Of a stretch of 64,000 nucleotides of DNA, positions 44,755-52,951 are shown in pieces. A program made the position numbers and the translations under genes. Positions within the stretch are counted from its first letter, which is position 1; the number at the start of each line of letters is the position of its first letter. The notes under the pieces were generated by a model. That model had not been told where the DNA came from. It made no database searches and saw only the letters and a list, made by a program, of their open reading frames with translations. Source of the DNA: Kiloniellaceae bacterium (GTDB lineage: Bacteria > Pseudomonadota > Alphaproteobacteria > Kiloniellales > J153); assembly GCA_021776095.1 (NCBI GenBank), contig JAJFGO010000035.1:1-64000 (forward strand), given 5' to 3'.

Positions 44755-45438
44755 ATGCGACGTTTTGTCCTCTTTGTCCTGATCGCGCTGTTGCCCGGCC
44801 TGCCGGCCGCCGCGCAAAGCACCACCCCAGGGGCCAAGGAGCCCGTGGTCCTGCGGATCGATGCGGAACTGCTGCGGCGCGCGCGGGAGATGAACCTGGA
44901 CCTCGACGCCATGGTGGAAAAGCAGCTCCAAGCGGAATTGGGCGTCCAGGCCGGGGCGCCTCAATCGCACGAGGACCTTCTCGTCGCGGCCTTCGACAAC
45001 TTCGAGGCCATGATGTTCGAGCCCCTCAAGATCGACCAGACCACGCCGAAGGCGGCGGTGCGGGACGTTTGCCGGTCCATGCTCGAAAAAGCCGACCAGT
45101 TGGTGGCCCATGCCGAACTCCGGAAATCCATGGAATTGCCCACGACCCTGGAGGAGGCCCAAGAACTCGACCAATTGCAGGCCCGCCGCTTCCAGGCGCT
45201 CCAGGCACGCATGGGCGCGGCCGGCAGCAAGATGCAAGCATCGCACAAGATCATACAGGCCAATTGCGCGGATTTGGACCAAGACGAGACGGCTACGCAA
45301 GACGCCATGAAAACCGCCTTGGGCGGTTACGGCCCGGTTGGCTGGTGCCGCGTCATGATGCGCAAACCCCAGGCCCAATGGAACATGGAAGACGCCGGAA
45401 AGTTCGCCCAGCTCTGCCAAGGCGTGAAGCTGAACTAG
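44755..45438 (+). CDS. Hypothetical secreted protein with a CcdA-like segment
   Basis: The 227-residue protein has a good signal peptide (MRRFVLFVLIALLPGLPAAAQ). The start ATG at 44755 is preceded by GGGAGC. Just after the signal comes VVLRIDAELLRRAREMNLDL then VEKQLQAEL, which resembles the pattern of CcdA-type antitoxins, but a secreted antitoxin makes little sense and no toxin gene is adjacent. The rest is helical with paired Cys (VCRSMLEK, QANCADLD, GWCRVMM, QLCQG), as in a periplasmic helical bundle. The family is unknown. It lies 81 bases before the acyl-CoA synthetase gene. Confidence 0.65.
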   Translation: MRRFVLFVLIALLPGLPAAAQSTTPGAKEPVVLRIDAELLRRAREMNLDLDAMVEKQLQAELGVQAGAPQSHEDLLVAAFDNFEAMMFEPLKIDQTTPKAAVRDVCRSMLEKADQLVAHAELRKSMELPTTLEEAQELDQLQARRFQALQARMGAAGSKMQASHKIIQANCADLDQDETATQDAMKTALGGYGPVGWCRVMMRKPQAQWNMEDAGKFAQLCQGVKLN

Positions 45439-45519
45439 CCTAGTCCGCTAAGCGGGCCCGCCTGGGAGCCCCCGCCGAAGCCGGTACCTGGCGCGCGCCG
45501 GATCGTCTATGCTCCGGTT

Positions 45520-47160
45520 ATGCTCGAACGCGGCACCGATTACGAAGACACCTGCGCCAGGTTCCGCTGGCGCGTGCCGGCGCGCTACAACATCGGGATC
45601 GATATCTGCGACAAGTGGGCGGGCGAGCCGGACCGCCTGGCGCTGATCCACAAGCGCCGGCCGGACGAGCCCGGACCCGAGGTCGAGCGCTTCACCTTCC
45701 GCGGCCTTTCCCGTCTGTCGAACCAACTGGCCAATGCCCTGGCGGCGCACGGCATCGCGCGCGGCGATCGGATTGGTATCCTCCTGCCGCAAGCGCCGGA
45801 AACGGCGCTCGCCCACATCGCGGCATACAAGTTGGGCGCCATCGCGGTGCCCTTGTTCGCGCTGTTCGGCGCCGAGGCATTGGAATACCGCCTGGGCGAC
45901 AGCGGCGCGGCGGCCCTGATCACGGATAATGCGGGCCTGGCGACGGTCGCGGAGATTCGCGGGCAACTGCCCGCGTTGAAACTGATCCTCTGCACCGAGG
46001 GTACCGGCGCGGGCGCCCTGGGCTTCCACGAAGAAACCGCCAAGGCGCGCGACGCCTTCGCCCCCGCCGATACCCTGGCCGACGACCCGGCCATGATCAT
46101 CTACACCTCCGGCACCACCGGGCCGCCCAAGGGCGCGCTGCACGCCCATCGGGTGCTGCTCGGCCACCTGCCGGGGGTCGAGTTCCCGCAGGAATTCTTT
46201 CCCCAGGCCGGCGATCTGTTTTGGACCCCAGCGGACTGGGCCTGGATCGGCGGTCTAATCGACGTTTTACTGCCGGCCTGGCATCACGGGGTGCCGGTCC
46301 TTGCGCATCGCTTCGCCAAGTTCGAGCCGGAAGAGGCCTTCCGGCTTATGGCCGAGTTCGGCGTGCGCAACGCCTTCATGCCACCGACCGCGCTCAAGAT
46401 GATGCGCGGCGTCGACACCCCGCGATCGCGCTGGCGCTATGATGTGCGCTCGATCGGCAGCGGCGGCGAAACTCTGGGCGAAGGGCTGCTCGATTGGGGG
46501 CGCGAGACCTTTGGCCTGACCATCAACGAGTTCTATGGTCAGACCGAATGCAACCTGGTGGTCGGCAATTGCGCGGGATTGATGCCGGTCAAGCCAGGCT
46601 GCATGGGCCGCGCGGTGCCGGGCCATGAAGTCGCCATCGTCGACGACACCGGCGCCCCCCTGCCCCATGGCATGCACGGCAACATCGCGGTCAAGCGGCC
46701 GGACCCGGTGATGTTTCTGAAATACTGGAACAACCCGGAAGCAACAACGAAGAAGTTCGCCGGGGATTGGCTTCTGACCGGCGACACCGGCGCGCGCGAC
46801 GAGGACGGGTATTTCCGCTTCGCCGGGCGCGACGATGATGTGATCACCAGCGGAGGCTATCGCATCGGTCCCGGCGAGATCGAGGATTGCCTGCTCAAGC
46901 ACCCCGCCGTCGCCATGGCCGCCGTGGTCGGTGTGCCCGACGAACTGCGCACCGAGCGGGTCAAGGCCTTCGTCGTGCTGCGCGAAGGCGCGGTGGCGAG
47001 CGAGGCCACGGCGGCCGAGCTGCAGGCCCACGTCAAGGCGCGCCTGGCGGCCCACGAATACCCGCGCGAGGTCGCCTTCATCGACGCCCTGCCTATGACT
47101 GCGACGGGTAAGATCGTCCGCCGCGCATTGCGCCAGCGCGACGTCACCACCCAAACCTAA
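45520..47160 (+). CDS. AMP-forming acyl-CoA synthetase
   Basis: This 546-residue ANL-superfamily enzyme activates a carboxylic acid with ATP and CoA. Motifs: phosphate loop IIYTSGTTGPPKGALHAH near residue 190, NEFYGQTECNLVVGN near 335, TGDTGARDEDGYFRFAGRDDDVI near 420, hinge and C-terminal GYRIGPGEIEDCLLKHPAV and the catalytic lysine in MTATGKIVRRALRQ. These match the medium-chain/acetyl-CoA-synthetase-like group (MACS type). The substrate chain length cannot be fixed. The gene is followed by a divergent PAS/aminotransferase pair and is probably monocistronic. Confidence 0.93.
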   Translation: MLERGTDYEDTCARFRWRVPARYNIGIDICDKWAGEPDRLALIHKRRPDEPGPEVERFTFRGLSRLSNQLANALAAHGIARGDRIGILLPQAPETALAHIAAYKLGAIAVPLFALFGAEALEYRLGDSGAAALITDNAGLATVAEIRGQLPALKLILCTEGTGAGALGFHEETAKARDAFAPADTLADDPAMIIYTSGTTGPPKGALHAHRVLLGHLPGVEFPQEFFPQAGDLFWTPADWAWIGGLIDVLLPAWHHGVPVLAHRFAKFEPEEAFRLMAEFGVRNAFMPPTALKMMRGVDTPRSRWRYDVRSIGSGGETLGEGLLDWGRETFGLTINEFYGQTECNLVVGNCAGLMPVKPGCMGRAVPGHEVAIVDDTGAPLPHGMHGNIAVKRPDPVMFLKYWNNPEATTKKFAGDWLLTGDTGARDEDGYFRFAGRDDDVITSGGYRIGPGEIEDCLLKHPAVAMAAVVGVPDELRTERVKAFVVLREGAVASEATAAELQAHVKARLAAHEYPREVAFIDALPMTATGKIVRRALRQRDVTTQT

Positions 47161-47188
47161 GCCTGGGAAAAGTTGCCGTGCCGGGACG

Positions 47189-47662
47189 CTAACTCCTGTC
47201 GCCGGCTTTGCGGCGGACGATTTCCACAATGCTCCAGAACATCGAGACCTTGCCTAGGCCATCGCCAAGCGGGAGCAAGAGATTCCGGACGGTGTCGACA
47301 AGGTCGTCCGGTCCGGCGTAGGGCAGGCGCGCGCACACCGGCGCCTTGCGCTCGTAAGCCAGAGCGAAGAAGTCGTACATGCGGCTGGGCGGCGCCTGTG
47401 TCGGGATCTGCCTAACGGTCAAGCCAGTGTAGCTCGATCCGCTGATATCATGGATCGCGGTGCCGATCAGGCGGTACCGAAAATCCAAGGGGTCCGTCAG
47501 CACCTCGACCAACTCGGAATACGGCAGGGTATGGCGCGGCATTTCGACGGGATCAAGGGCTTGCGGATCGGGACAGCAGCGATCCGCACCGCAAATTTTC
47601 CGCCAGTGATCGTGTGCCGCGACGAAGTGCTCGCCCGCGAGGTCAATCTCCTCCACCTGCAT
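47189..47662 (-). CDS. PAS-domain protein (PAS_5 type)
   Basis: The 157-residue protein of the alphaproteobacterial PAS_5 family carries RCCPDPQALDPVEMPRHTLP, DFRYRLIGTAIHDISGSSYTGLTVRQ and the closing LLPLGDGLGKVSMFWSIVEI, typical of these small stand-alone sensory domains. There is no output domain. The ATG at 47662 after AGGAGGGGG is preferred to a GTG at 47689. It is divergent from the broken aminotransferase gene. Ligand and partner are unknown. Confidence 0.82.
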   Translation of the reverse strand: MQVEEIDLAGEHFVAAHDHWRKICGADRCCPDPQALDPVEMPRHTLPYSELVEVLTDPLDFRYRLIGTAIHDISGSSYTGLTVRQIPTQAPPSRMYDFFALAYERKAPVCARLPYAGPDDLVDTVRNLLLPLGDGLGKVSMFWSIVEIVRRKAGDRS

Positions 47663-47826
47663 CGAGTTCACCCCCTCCTGGACTGTCACATTGCGGCGTC
47701 TTTATCGCGAAAAGGTTGTATTTGCAACGCTTTTTACCACTCCGGCCAATTCGTCGCGCCTTCGCGTCGTGTGGACAAAAGGGTCCCAGACCGTCAGAGT
47801 TGTCCGGAAGATATCGAACACGACGG

Positions 47827-48767
47827 ATGAGGCCCGATGTGGCCGACACGAGGCCAAGCACCGCCGCCGCAACGCAGTTCCCCCCTGGCACGGCCTATGT
47901 GGACGGGCGCTATTGCGCCATGTCCGAGGCCAAGATCTCGGTGCTGGATTGGGGTTTCCTGCGCTCGGACGCGACCTACGACGTGGCCCACGTCTGGAAA
48001 GGGCGGTTCTTCCGCCTGGACAAACACATCGATCGTTCCTGAACTCGGTCGAGCGCCTGCGCTTGAAGCTGCCGGTCGGTCGCGGCGAATTGCAGGACAT
48101 CTTGATGCAATGCGTGCGCCGCGCCAGCCTGCGCGAGGCCTACGTGGAGATGGTTTGCACGCGTGGCTTTTCGCCGACCTTTAGCCGCGACCCGCGCGAT
48201 GCGGTCAACACCTTCCTGGCCTTCGCGATTCCCTACTCTTCGGTCGCAGACCGGGAGCAGCAAGCGCGGGGCCTGAACATTGCGATCTCCCGAATTCGGC
48301 GGATCCCGCCGTCTTCTGTCGATCCGACCGTCAAGAACTATCACTGGCTCGACCTGGTGGCCGGCCTGTTCGACGCTTACGACCGGGACGCCGAAAACGT
48401 CGTCCTGAGCGACGGCGAGGGCGGCGTGACCGAGGGGCCTGGGTTCAACATCTTCGCCGCCCGCGGCGGCGCGCTGCTAACTCCGGACCACGGCGTGCTC
48501 GAGGGAATCACGCGCCAAAGCGCGTTCGAACTATGCCACGAACTCGAAATCCCGGTGAGCGCGGGTGCGCTTTCGGCCGCCGATCTGGTGGGTGCAGAGG
48601 AGGTCTTCATCACCTCGACCGCGGGCGGCATCATGCCGGTAACCCGCATCGACCAGCGGCCGGTCGGCGACGGCCGGCCGGGGCCCCTCACCGCGCGCTT
48701 GAGCGCGCTCTACTGGGCGAAGCACGAAGACCCCGCGTGGTCCACGGCGGTCGACTACGGGCCCTGA
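47827..48767 (+). pseudogene. Class IV aminotransferase with one-base frameshift
   Basis: The first part (47827-48042) reads YVDGRYCAMSEAKISVLDWG through FFRLDKHIDRS and stops. The second part continues in the next frame as FLNSVERLRLKLPVGRGELQ. Adding one T in the TT at about 48036-48037 restores KHIDRFLNSVERL, the normal D-amino-acid/branched-chain aminotransferase sequence. The rest is intact, including the PLP lysine in VKNYHWLDL and EGPGFNIFAARGG. The enzyme would transfer amino groups using PLP. Sequencing error in a short T run is as likely as a real frameshift. Confidence 0.85.
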
Positions 48768-49161
48768 AGAGATGCCGCCGATAACCGCGCGGCCCGGCCT
48801 AATCTGGTAGCGTCCAGCCTGGCCGGGCCGCGCGGGCGCGCGTTTGTGGGCACGGCCCAGCCCGCCGGCGCCCGCAAATGCCCTCGCCAGCGGTTGCTAT
48901 TTTCCCATAAGGAAATTACAGAACATATTGATATATAATAATATTTTACGTTAAATTGCGAACGATTTTGAGACCTGGAGATTGAAAAGCCGCTTGCAAG
49001 TTTCTATGGGTTGTTTTACCTCTACCATAACTGGTTACACACGGCCTTGGCGATCAGCGCTGGTTCACGCCTAGCTGAGTTACTCCCAAGATAAGTGGCA
49101 CCCCAGTCTGCAAGTGGCGCCGCATGGTGTGGCGCCGGAGAGCCCGTCGAAGGGAGATACT
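48768..49161. promoter_or_regulatory. AT-rich leader of cold-shock gene
   Basis: The 394 bases upstream of the csp gene include a markedly AT-rich block (about 48895-48965) with TATAAT at 48934-48939, a candidate -10. A start there would leave a leader of about 215 bases, as is usual for cold-regulated csp mRNAs. A GCGCC-based hairpin (GTGGCGCCGCATGGTGTGGCGCC) lies at 49112-49135 close to the start. No -35 is clear. Confidence 0.55.
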
Positions 49162-49371
49162 ATGGCTACCGGAACTGTTAAGTGGTTTAACGCCGTCAAA
49201 GGATATGGCTTTATTCAGCCTTCCGACGGCACCAAAGACGCCTTCGTCCACATTTCGGCGGTCGAGCGCGCCGGGCTGGACGGCTTGCGCGAAGGACAGA
49301 AGGTTGAGTACGAGTTGGTAACGGGCCGCAATGGCAAGACCGCGGCGGAGAATCTGCAGGTTCTCGACTAA
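49162..49371 (+). CDS. Cold-shock domain protein (CspA family)
   Basis: This 69-residue nucleic-acid chaperone binds single-stranded RNA and DNA through the RNP1 motif KGYGFIQPSDG and the RNP2 motif DAFVHIS, with the starting MATGTVKWFN. It is complete. The ATG at 49162 follows AAGGGAG and is preferred to an upstream ATG in the same frame (49114), which would add 16 unrelated residues. It has a long leader and a clear terminator, so it is monocistronic. Confidence 0.97.
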   Translation: MATGTVKWFNAVKGYGFIQPSDGTKDAFVHISAVERAGLDGLREGQKVEYELVTGRNGKTAAENLQVLD

Positions 49372-49452
49372 TCCGGCCGACTGATTACCGCACCGTCCGA
49401 TGCCTGGCATTAAAGTGAGGCGCAAGACGGGCGGAAGTACTGAAGGCAGAGG

Positions 49453-49482
49453 AAGGGAGCCAATTCGGCTCCCTTCTTTTTT
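49453..49482 (+). terminator. Intrinsic terminator of cold-shock gene
   Basis: AAGGGAGCC pairs with GGCTCCCTT around AATTC, followed by CTTTTTT. It is a perfect 9-bp stem with a T-tract, 81 bases after the csp stop. It is the best intrinsic terminator in the window. Confidence 0.92.
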
Positions 49483-49526
49483 ATGACGAATACCGTCCCC
49501 GCGCCTGCATAACGGGCGGACCGGCC

Positions 49527-50105
49527 TTACAGGTCGAACTTGTTGTCGCGGCCAATCCGCTCCGTCGAGACAGGCGGGAACAAGGCCTGGGTCATTTGCG
49601 CGATCAAGTGCGTGAAGGCCGGATCGCGCGGCCCCAGCGGCCCGGCGACACTGCCATTAACCGAGGAGATCACGACCTCTCGGGCACACAAGGCGGCGGC
49701 GACCCGGTCGGATTCGCTCGGCTCCCGTCGCCGGGTCTCCGCCTTGCCGTCGCATAGGGTGCGGGCACTGGTGCCGTTGACCGGGTTCATGGCGAAGACC
49801 ACCCGGTAAGGTGAGGTATAGTTTTCAGGCGCCTGCGTGAAGAAAGGGATCTTTTGCCCGAAGTGGGATTTCTGCGCGGTCTCGACCACGGCGGCATCGA
49901 GCTCGCCCTTGGGTCGGGCGAAGGGATTGCCGACCACCTCGGTCAACATGCCTCCCTTACCTGCCGAATAATTGAGGATGTCCGGCGAATAGCCGGACGA
50001 GAGATTGACCGGCTGGACCACCGGCCCGCCGGCGCAACCCGCCACCAAAGCAAGAACCGACAGGGGACCGGCCAAGTGTGCCGCGCCGCGCATTTTGATC
50101 GTCAT
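49527..50105 (-). CDS. Hypothetical lipoprotein
   Basis: The 192-residue protein has a leader, hydrophobic LAGPLSVLALVAG and lipobox ALVAGC (Cys near residue 24), so it is a probable outer-membrane or inner-membrane lipoprotein. The mature part begins with a Pro/Val-rich linker and has SPYRVVFAMNPVNGTSARTLC and VAAALCAREVVISSVNGSVAG, which form a compact domain with two Cys. I recall similar small alphaproteobacterial lipoproteins, but no name. It is convergent with the csp gene beyond the terminator. Confidence 0.65.
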   Translation of the reverse strand: MTIKMRGAAHLAGPLSVLALVAGCAGGPVVQPVNLSSGYSPDILNYSAGKGGMLTEVVGNPFARPKGELDAAVVETAQKSHFGQKIPFFTQAPENYTSPYRVVFAMNPVNGTSARTLCDGKAETRRREPSESDRVAAALCAREVVISSVNGSVAGPLGPRDPAFTHLIAQMTQALFPPVSTERIGRDNKFDL

Positions 50106-50331
50106 GGCAAGACTACCTTCTCGTCATCGACATTGGCTTGGCGTGCAGACCGACACCCACCGGTCCGCGCGCCTTGGAGTATTACGTTAGAGATCGTCCC
50201 GGCGTCCCCGATTTTCCAGGTCGGCAGACATAATTGTCAAACTTGACCGGCTTTTTTACCGGACCGCCTTTTGCCCGCGGCCGCGCGGGTCTAGCCTAGC
50301 CCGCTTGAACAACTCACGGAAGGCGCGCCCT

Positions 50332-50928
50332 ATGGCTAAGGTCATCGACTACTACTTTTCCCTAAATTCGCCCTGGACATACCTGGGCAGCCTAGAACTG
50401 GAGAAGATCGCCGAGCGTCACGGCGCCGAGATCCGGGTCAAGCCAGTCAGCCTGGGCCAGATTTTTCCCAAGACCGGCGGCCTGCCATTGCCAAAGCGGG
50501 CCCCGGAACGCCAGGCTTACCGCCTGGTCGAGCTGGCCCGTTGGCCCGCCTTTCGCGATTTGCCGTTGAACCCGCACCCGAAGTTCTTCCCGGCGGACGA
50601 GACGCTCGCCGCCGGCTGCGTGATCGCGGCGGGCTACGAGAGTGGCGCGGCGCTGCGTCTTGCCCATGGAATTCTGCGCGCGGTCTGGGCCGAGGACCAC
50701 AACATCGCCGACGAAGCCACCCTGGCAGATATCGTCCGGGCGAGCGGCGCGGACGCCGAGGCCCTGTTCGCCCAGGCCCGCGCGCCGGGTACCGCACAAA
50801 CCTACCGGGCGCAAACCGAGGAGGCGCTCGCGCGCGGCGTTTTCGGCGCCCCAAGCTATATCTACAAGGACGAGTTGTTTTGGGGCCAAGACCGCCTGGA
50901 TTTCCTGGACCGGGCGCTCGCCCGATAA
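50332..50928 (+). CDS. DsbA-fold 2-hydroxychromene-2-carboxylate isomerase family protein
   Basis: The 198-residue kappa-class GST/DsbA-like protein has YYFSLNSPWTYLGSLELEKI at its N-terminus, where the catalytic Ser/Cys position reads SPWTYLG, and GVFGAPSYIYKDELFWGQDRLDFLD near the C-terminus. These are the marks of HCCA isomerases, glutathione-dependent enzymes of aromatic-ring degradation, though many homologues have other roles. No ring-cleavage genes are nearby, so the assignment is to the fold family. ATG at 50332 after CACGGAAGG is preferred to an upstream frame start at 50305. Confidence 0.88.
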   Translation: MAKVIDYYFSLNSPWTYLGSLELEKIAERHGAEIRVKPVSLGQIFPKTGGLPLPKRAPERQAYRLVELARWPAFRDLPLNPHPKFFPADETLAAGCVIAAGYESGAALRLAHGILRAVWAEDHNIADEATLADIVRASGADAEALFAQARAPGTAQTYRAQTEEALARGVFGAPSYIYKDELFWGQDRLDFLDRALAR

Positions 50929-51243
50929 CGCGACGGCGCCAGGGCGAGCTCAGGCCGCATTTAGACATTTTACTGTATCGGCCCTGCGAACATCGAGGCG
51001 CAATAGGCTGGTATCGCTCCCCTTCTCGTCCGTCGCAACTCGTGGCGCGCATGCCCGCGAGCGCGGAGTCCGATTCGGCCCAAATCATCAAAATTAGGTC
51101 GCTCAGGTTATAGAGTTAGGGCCTCGGGCAAACCGAACATGTATGTGTCACAATCTAATCGATGGTGTGATCGAGCGATGGCATAGCCATTTCGTCGCAA
51201 GTCATTGCGAACCGCCGAGTGCTCACAGGGAAGGAATAATGCC
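50929..51243. other. Intergenic region
   Basis: The 315 bases contain the BCCT transporter promoter. AGGGAAGGA at 51227-51235 is its ribosome-binding site. No other structure or gene is supported. Confidence 0.5.
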
Positions 51244-52902
51244 GTGAAGGATAATATGTCGCAGCATGTCGCCAAGGACGGCATGTGGAAGGGCCTTCAT
51301 CCCGCCATGGGCATTGCCTCAAAAGGCATGGTCGCGGCCTTCGTGGTTTTCACCGCCCTGAACGTGGACTTCGCCAACTCGATCTATTCATCGATTCGCG
51401 GCTGGATCGAGTCGGCGCTGAATTGGTACTACATCAGCGCCCTGGTCGTCATGATGTTCGTCTGTTTCTATCTCATGGTCAGCCGGTTCGGCAGCATCAG
51501 ACTCGGCGACGACGACAGCAGGCCTGAATTCAGCAACTTCTCGTGGTTCGCTATGCTGTTCTCGGCCGGGGTCGGCATCGGATTGCTGTTTTTCAGCATT
51601 GCCGAACCGATGTTCTATTTCGACAACACCCAGCCCTGGGGCTACCCTAACAATCCCTTCGCCGATCACGCGATGATTACCGAAATGAACGTAGACCGCG
51701 CGGTCCTGGCCATGCGCGTGACCTATTTCCATTGGGGATTTCATGGCTGGGCGGTCTACGTGATGATCGGGCTTTGTTTGGCCTATTTCGGGTTCCGAAA
51801 GAAGCTGCCTTTGACCTTGCGCTCCGCGCTTTATCCCATTTTGGGCGACAAAATTTACGGGCCGATCGGCCACGCGGTGGACCTGTTGGCGGTTTTCGGG
51901 ACCGTGTTCGGCGTCGCCACATCCCTGGGCCTGGGCGTCAGCCAAATGGCGACCGGCTTGAACCATCTCTTTGGAATCGATCCGGGCGTGACCACTCAGG
52001 TGATCCTGATCGCGATCATTTCCGTCGTCGCCACCCTTTCGGCGGTGTCGGGTGTCGGTAACGGAATCCGAATCATCTCCGAATGGAATATTTGGTTGAG
52101 CGTGGTTCTGCTCGCTTTCTTCCTGTTCGGTGGACCGACCAAGTGGCTCATGGGGTTCTTCGTCACCACGGTCGGCGATTATCTCTGGAACGTCATTCCC
52201 ATGGGCTTCACCACATTCAATGCTAAAGGCGACGCCGCCTGGCAGGGTGGCTGGACCATCTTCTACTGGGGCTGGTGGATCTCCTGGGCGCCCTTCGTCG
52301 GCATGTTCATCGCCCGGATCAGCCGTGGGCGTACTATCCGCGAGTTCATGGTGGGGGTCATGTTCGTGCCGACCACCCTGGCGTTCTTCTGGCTCTGCAT
52401 CTTCGGCGGCAATGCCATTTACTTGGAATTGAACGCAGCCGGCGGCGTGGGCACGGCCGGCGTCGCGCAGTTGATTCGAGATTGGAACCTGCCGTCGGCG
52501 CTCTACGGCACCATCGATCTGGTCACCGACTTCGCTTGGCTGAACTGGGCCATGGCGGCCTTGGCCACATTCCTTCTGGCGACCTGGTTCATCACCTCGT
52601 CCGACTCGGGCACTCTGGTCATCACCACCATGCTCAGCATGGGTGACGAGAACCCGCCGCAGCGATTCCGCATCGTTTGGGGCCTCGGGGAAGGCTTCGT
52701 GGCGGCGGTCCTGCTTCTCTCGGGCGGTCTGAAAGCGCTGCAAACCGCATCCATCGCGGCGGCCTTGCCGGTCAGCGTGATCATGCTTTTGATGACCTAC
52801 GGCATCATCAAATCGCTGCATGAAGATTCGAGCGCGGTGCCCGCACCCGGTGTGGCGAAAGCGCCCGACGGCACAAGTCTGGCAGGCGAACTGCACGCCT
52901 AA
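51244..52902 (+). CDS. BCCT family transporter (betaine/choline/carnitine type)
   Basis: This secondary transporter has about 552 residues and about 12 membrane helices. Family marks are NFSWFAMLFSAGVGIGLLFFSIAEPMFYF and MRVTYFHWGFHGWAVYVMIG, then the Trp-rich substrate region FYWGWWISWAPFVGMFIARISRGRTIREF. Substrates of the family are quaternary amines such as choline, glycine betaine and carnitine. Which one, and whether H+ or Na+ drives it, cannot be read. GTG at 51244 fits the ribosome-binding site spacing, and ATG at 51256 is an alternative. It is followed after 49 bases by a binding-protein gene, an unusual pairing for a carrier that needs no such protein. Confidence 0.92.
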   Translation: MKDNMSQHVAKDGMWKGLHPAMGIASKGMVAAFVVFTALNVDFANSIYSSIRGWIESALNWYYISALVVMMFVCFYLMVSRFGSIRLGDDDSRPEFSNFSWFAMLFSAGVGIGLLFFSIAEPMFYFDNTQPWGYPNNPFADHAMITEMNVDRAVLAMRVTYFHWGFHGWAVYVMIGLCLAYFGFRKKLPLTLRSALYPILGDKIYGPIGHAVDLLAVFGTVFGVATSLGLGVSQMATGLNHLFGIDPGVTTQVILIAIISVVATLSAVSGVGNGIRIISEWNIWLSVVLLAFFLFGGPTKWLMGFFVTTVGDYLWNVIPMGFTTFNAKGDAAWQGGWTIFYWGWWISWAPFVGMFIARISRGRTIREFMVGVMFVPTTLAFFWLCIFGGNAIYLELNAAGGVGTAGVAQLIRDWNLPSALYGTIDLVTDFAWLNWAMAALATFLLATWFITSSDSGTLVITTMLSMGDENPPQRFRIVWGLGEGFVAAVLLLSGGLKALQTASIAAALPVSVIMLLMTYGIIKSLHEDSSAVPAPGVAKAPDGTSLAGELHA

Positions 52903-52951
52903 CCCGGCAAACGACATCCATCGTAAAGGTCCGAAACGGAGGGAACACAAA

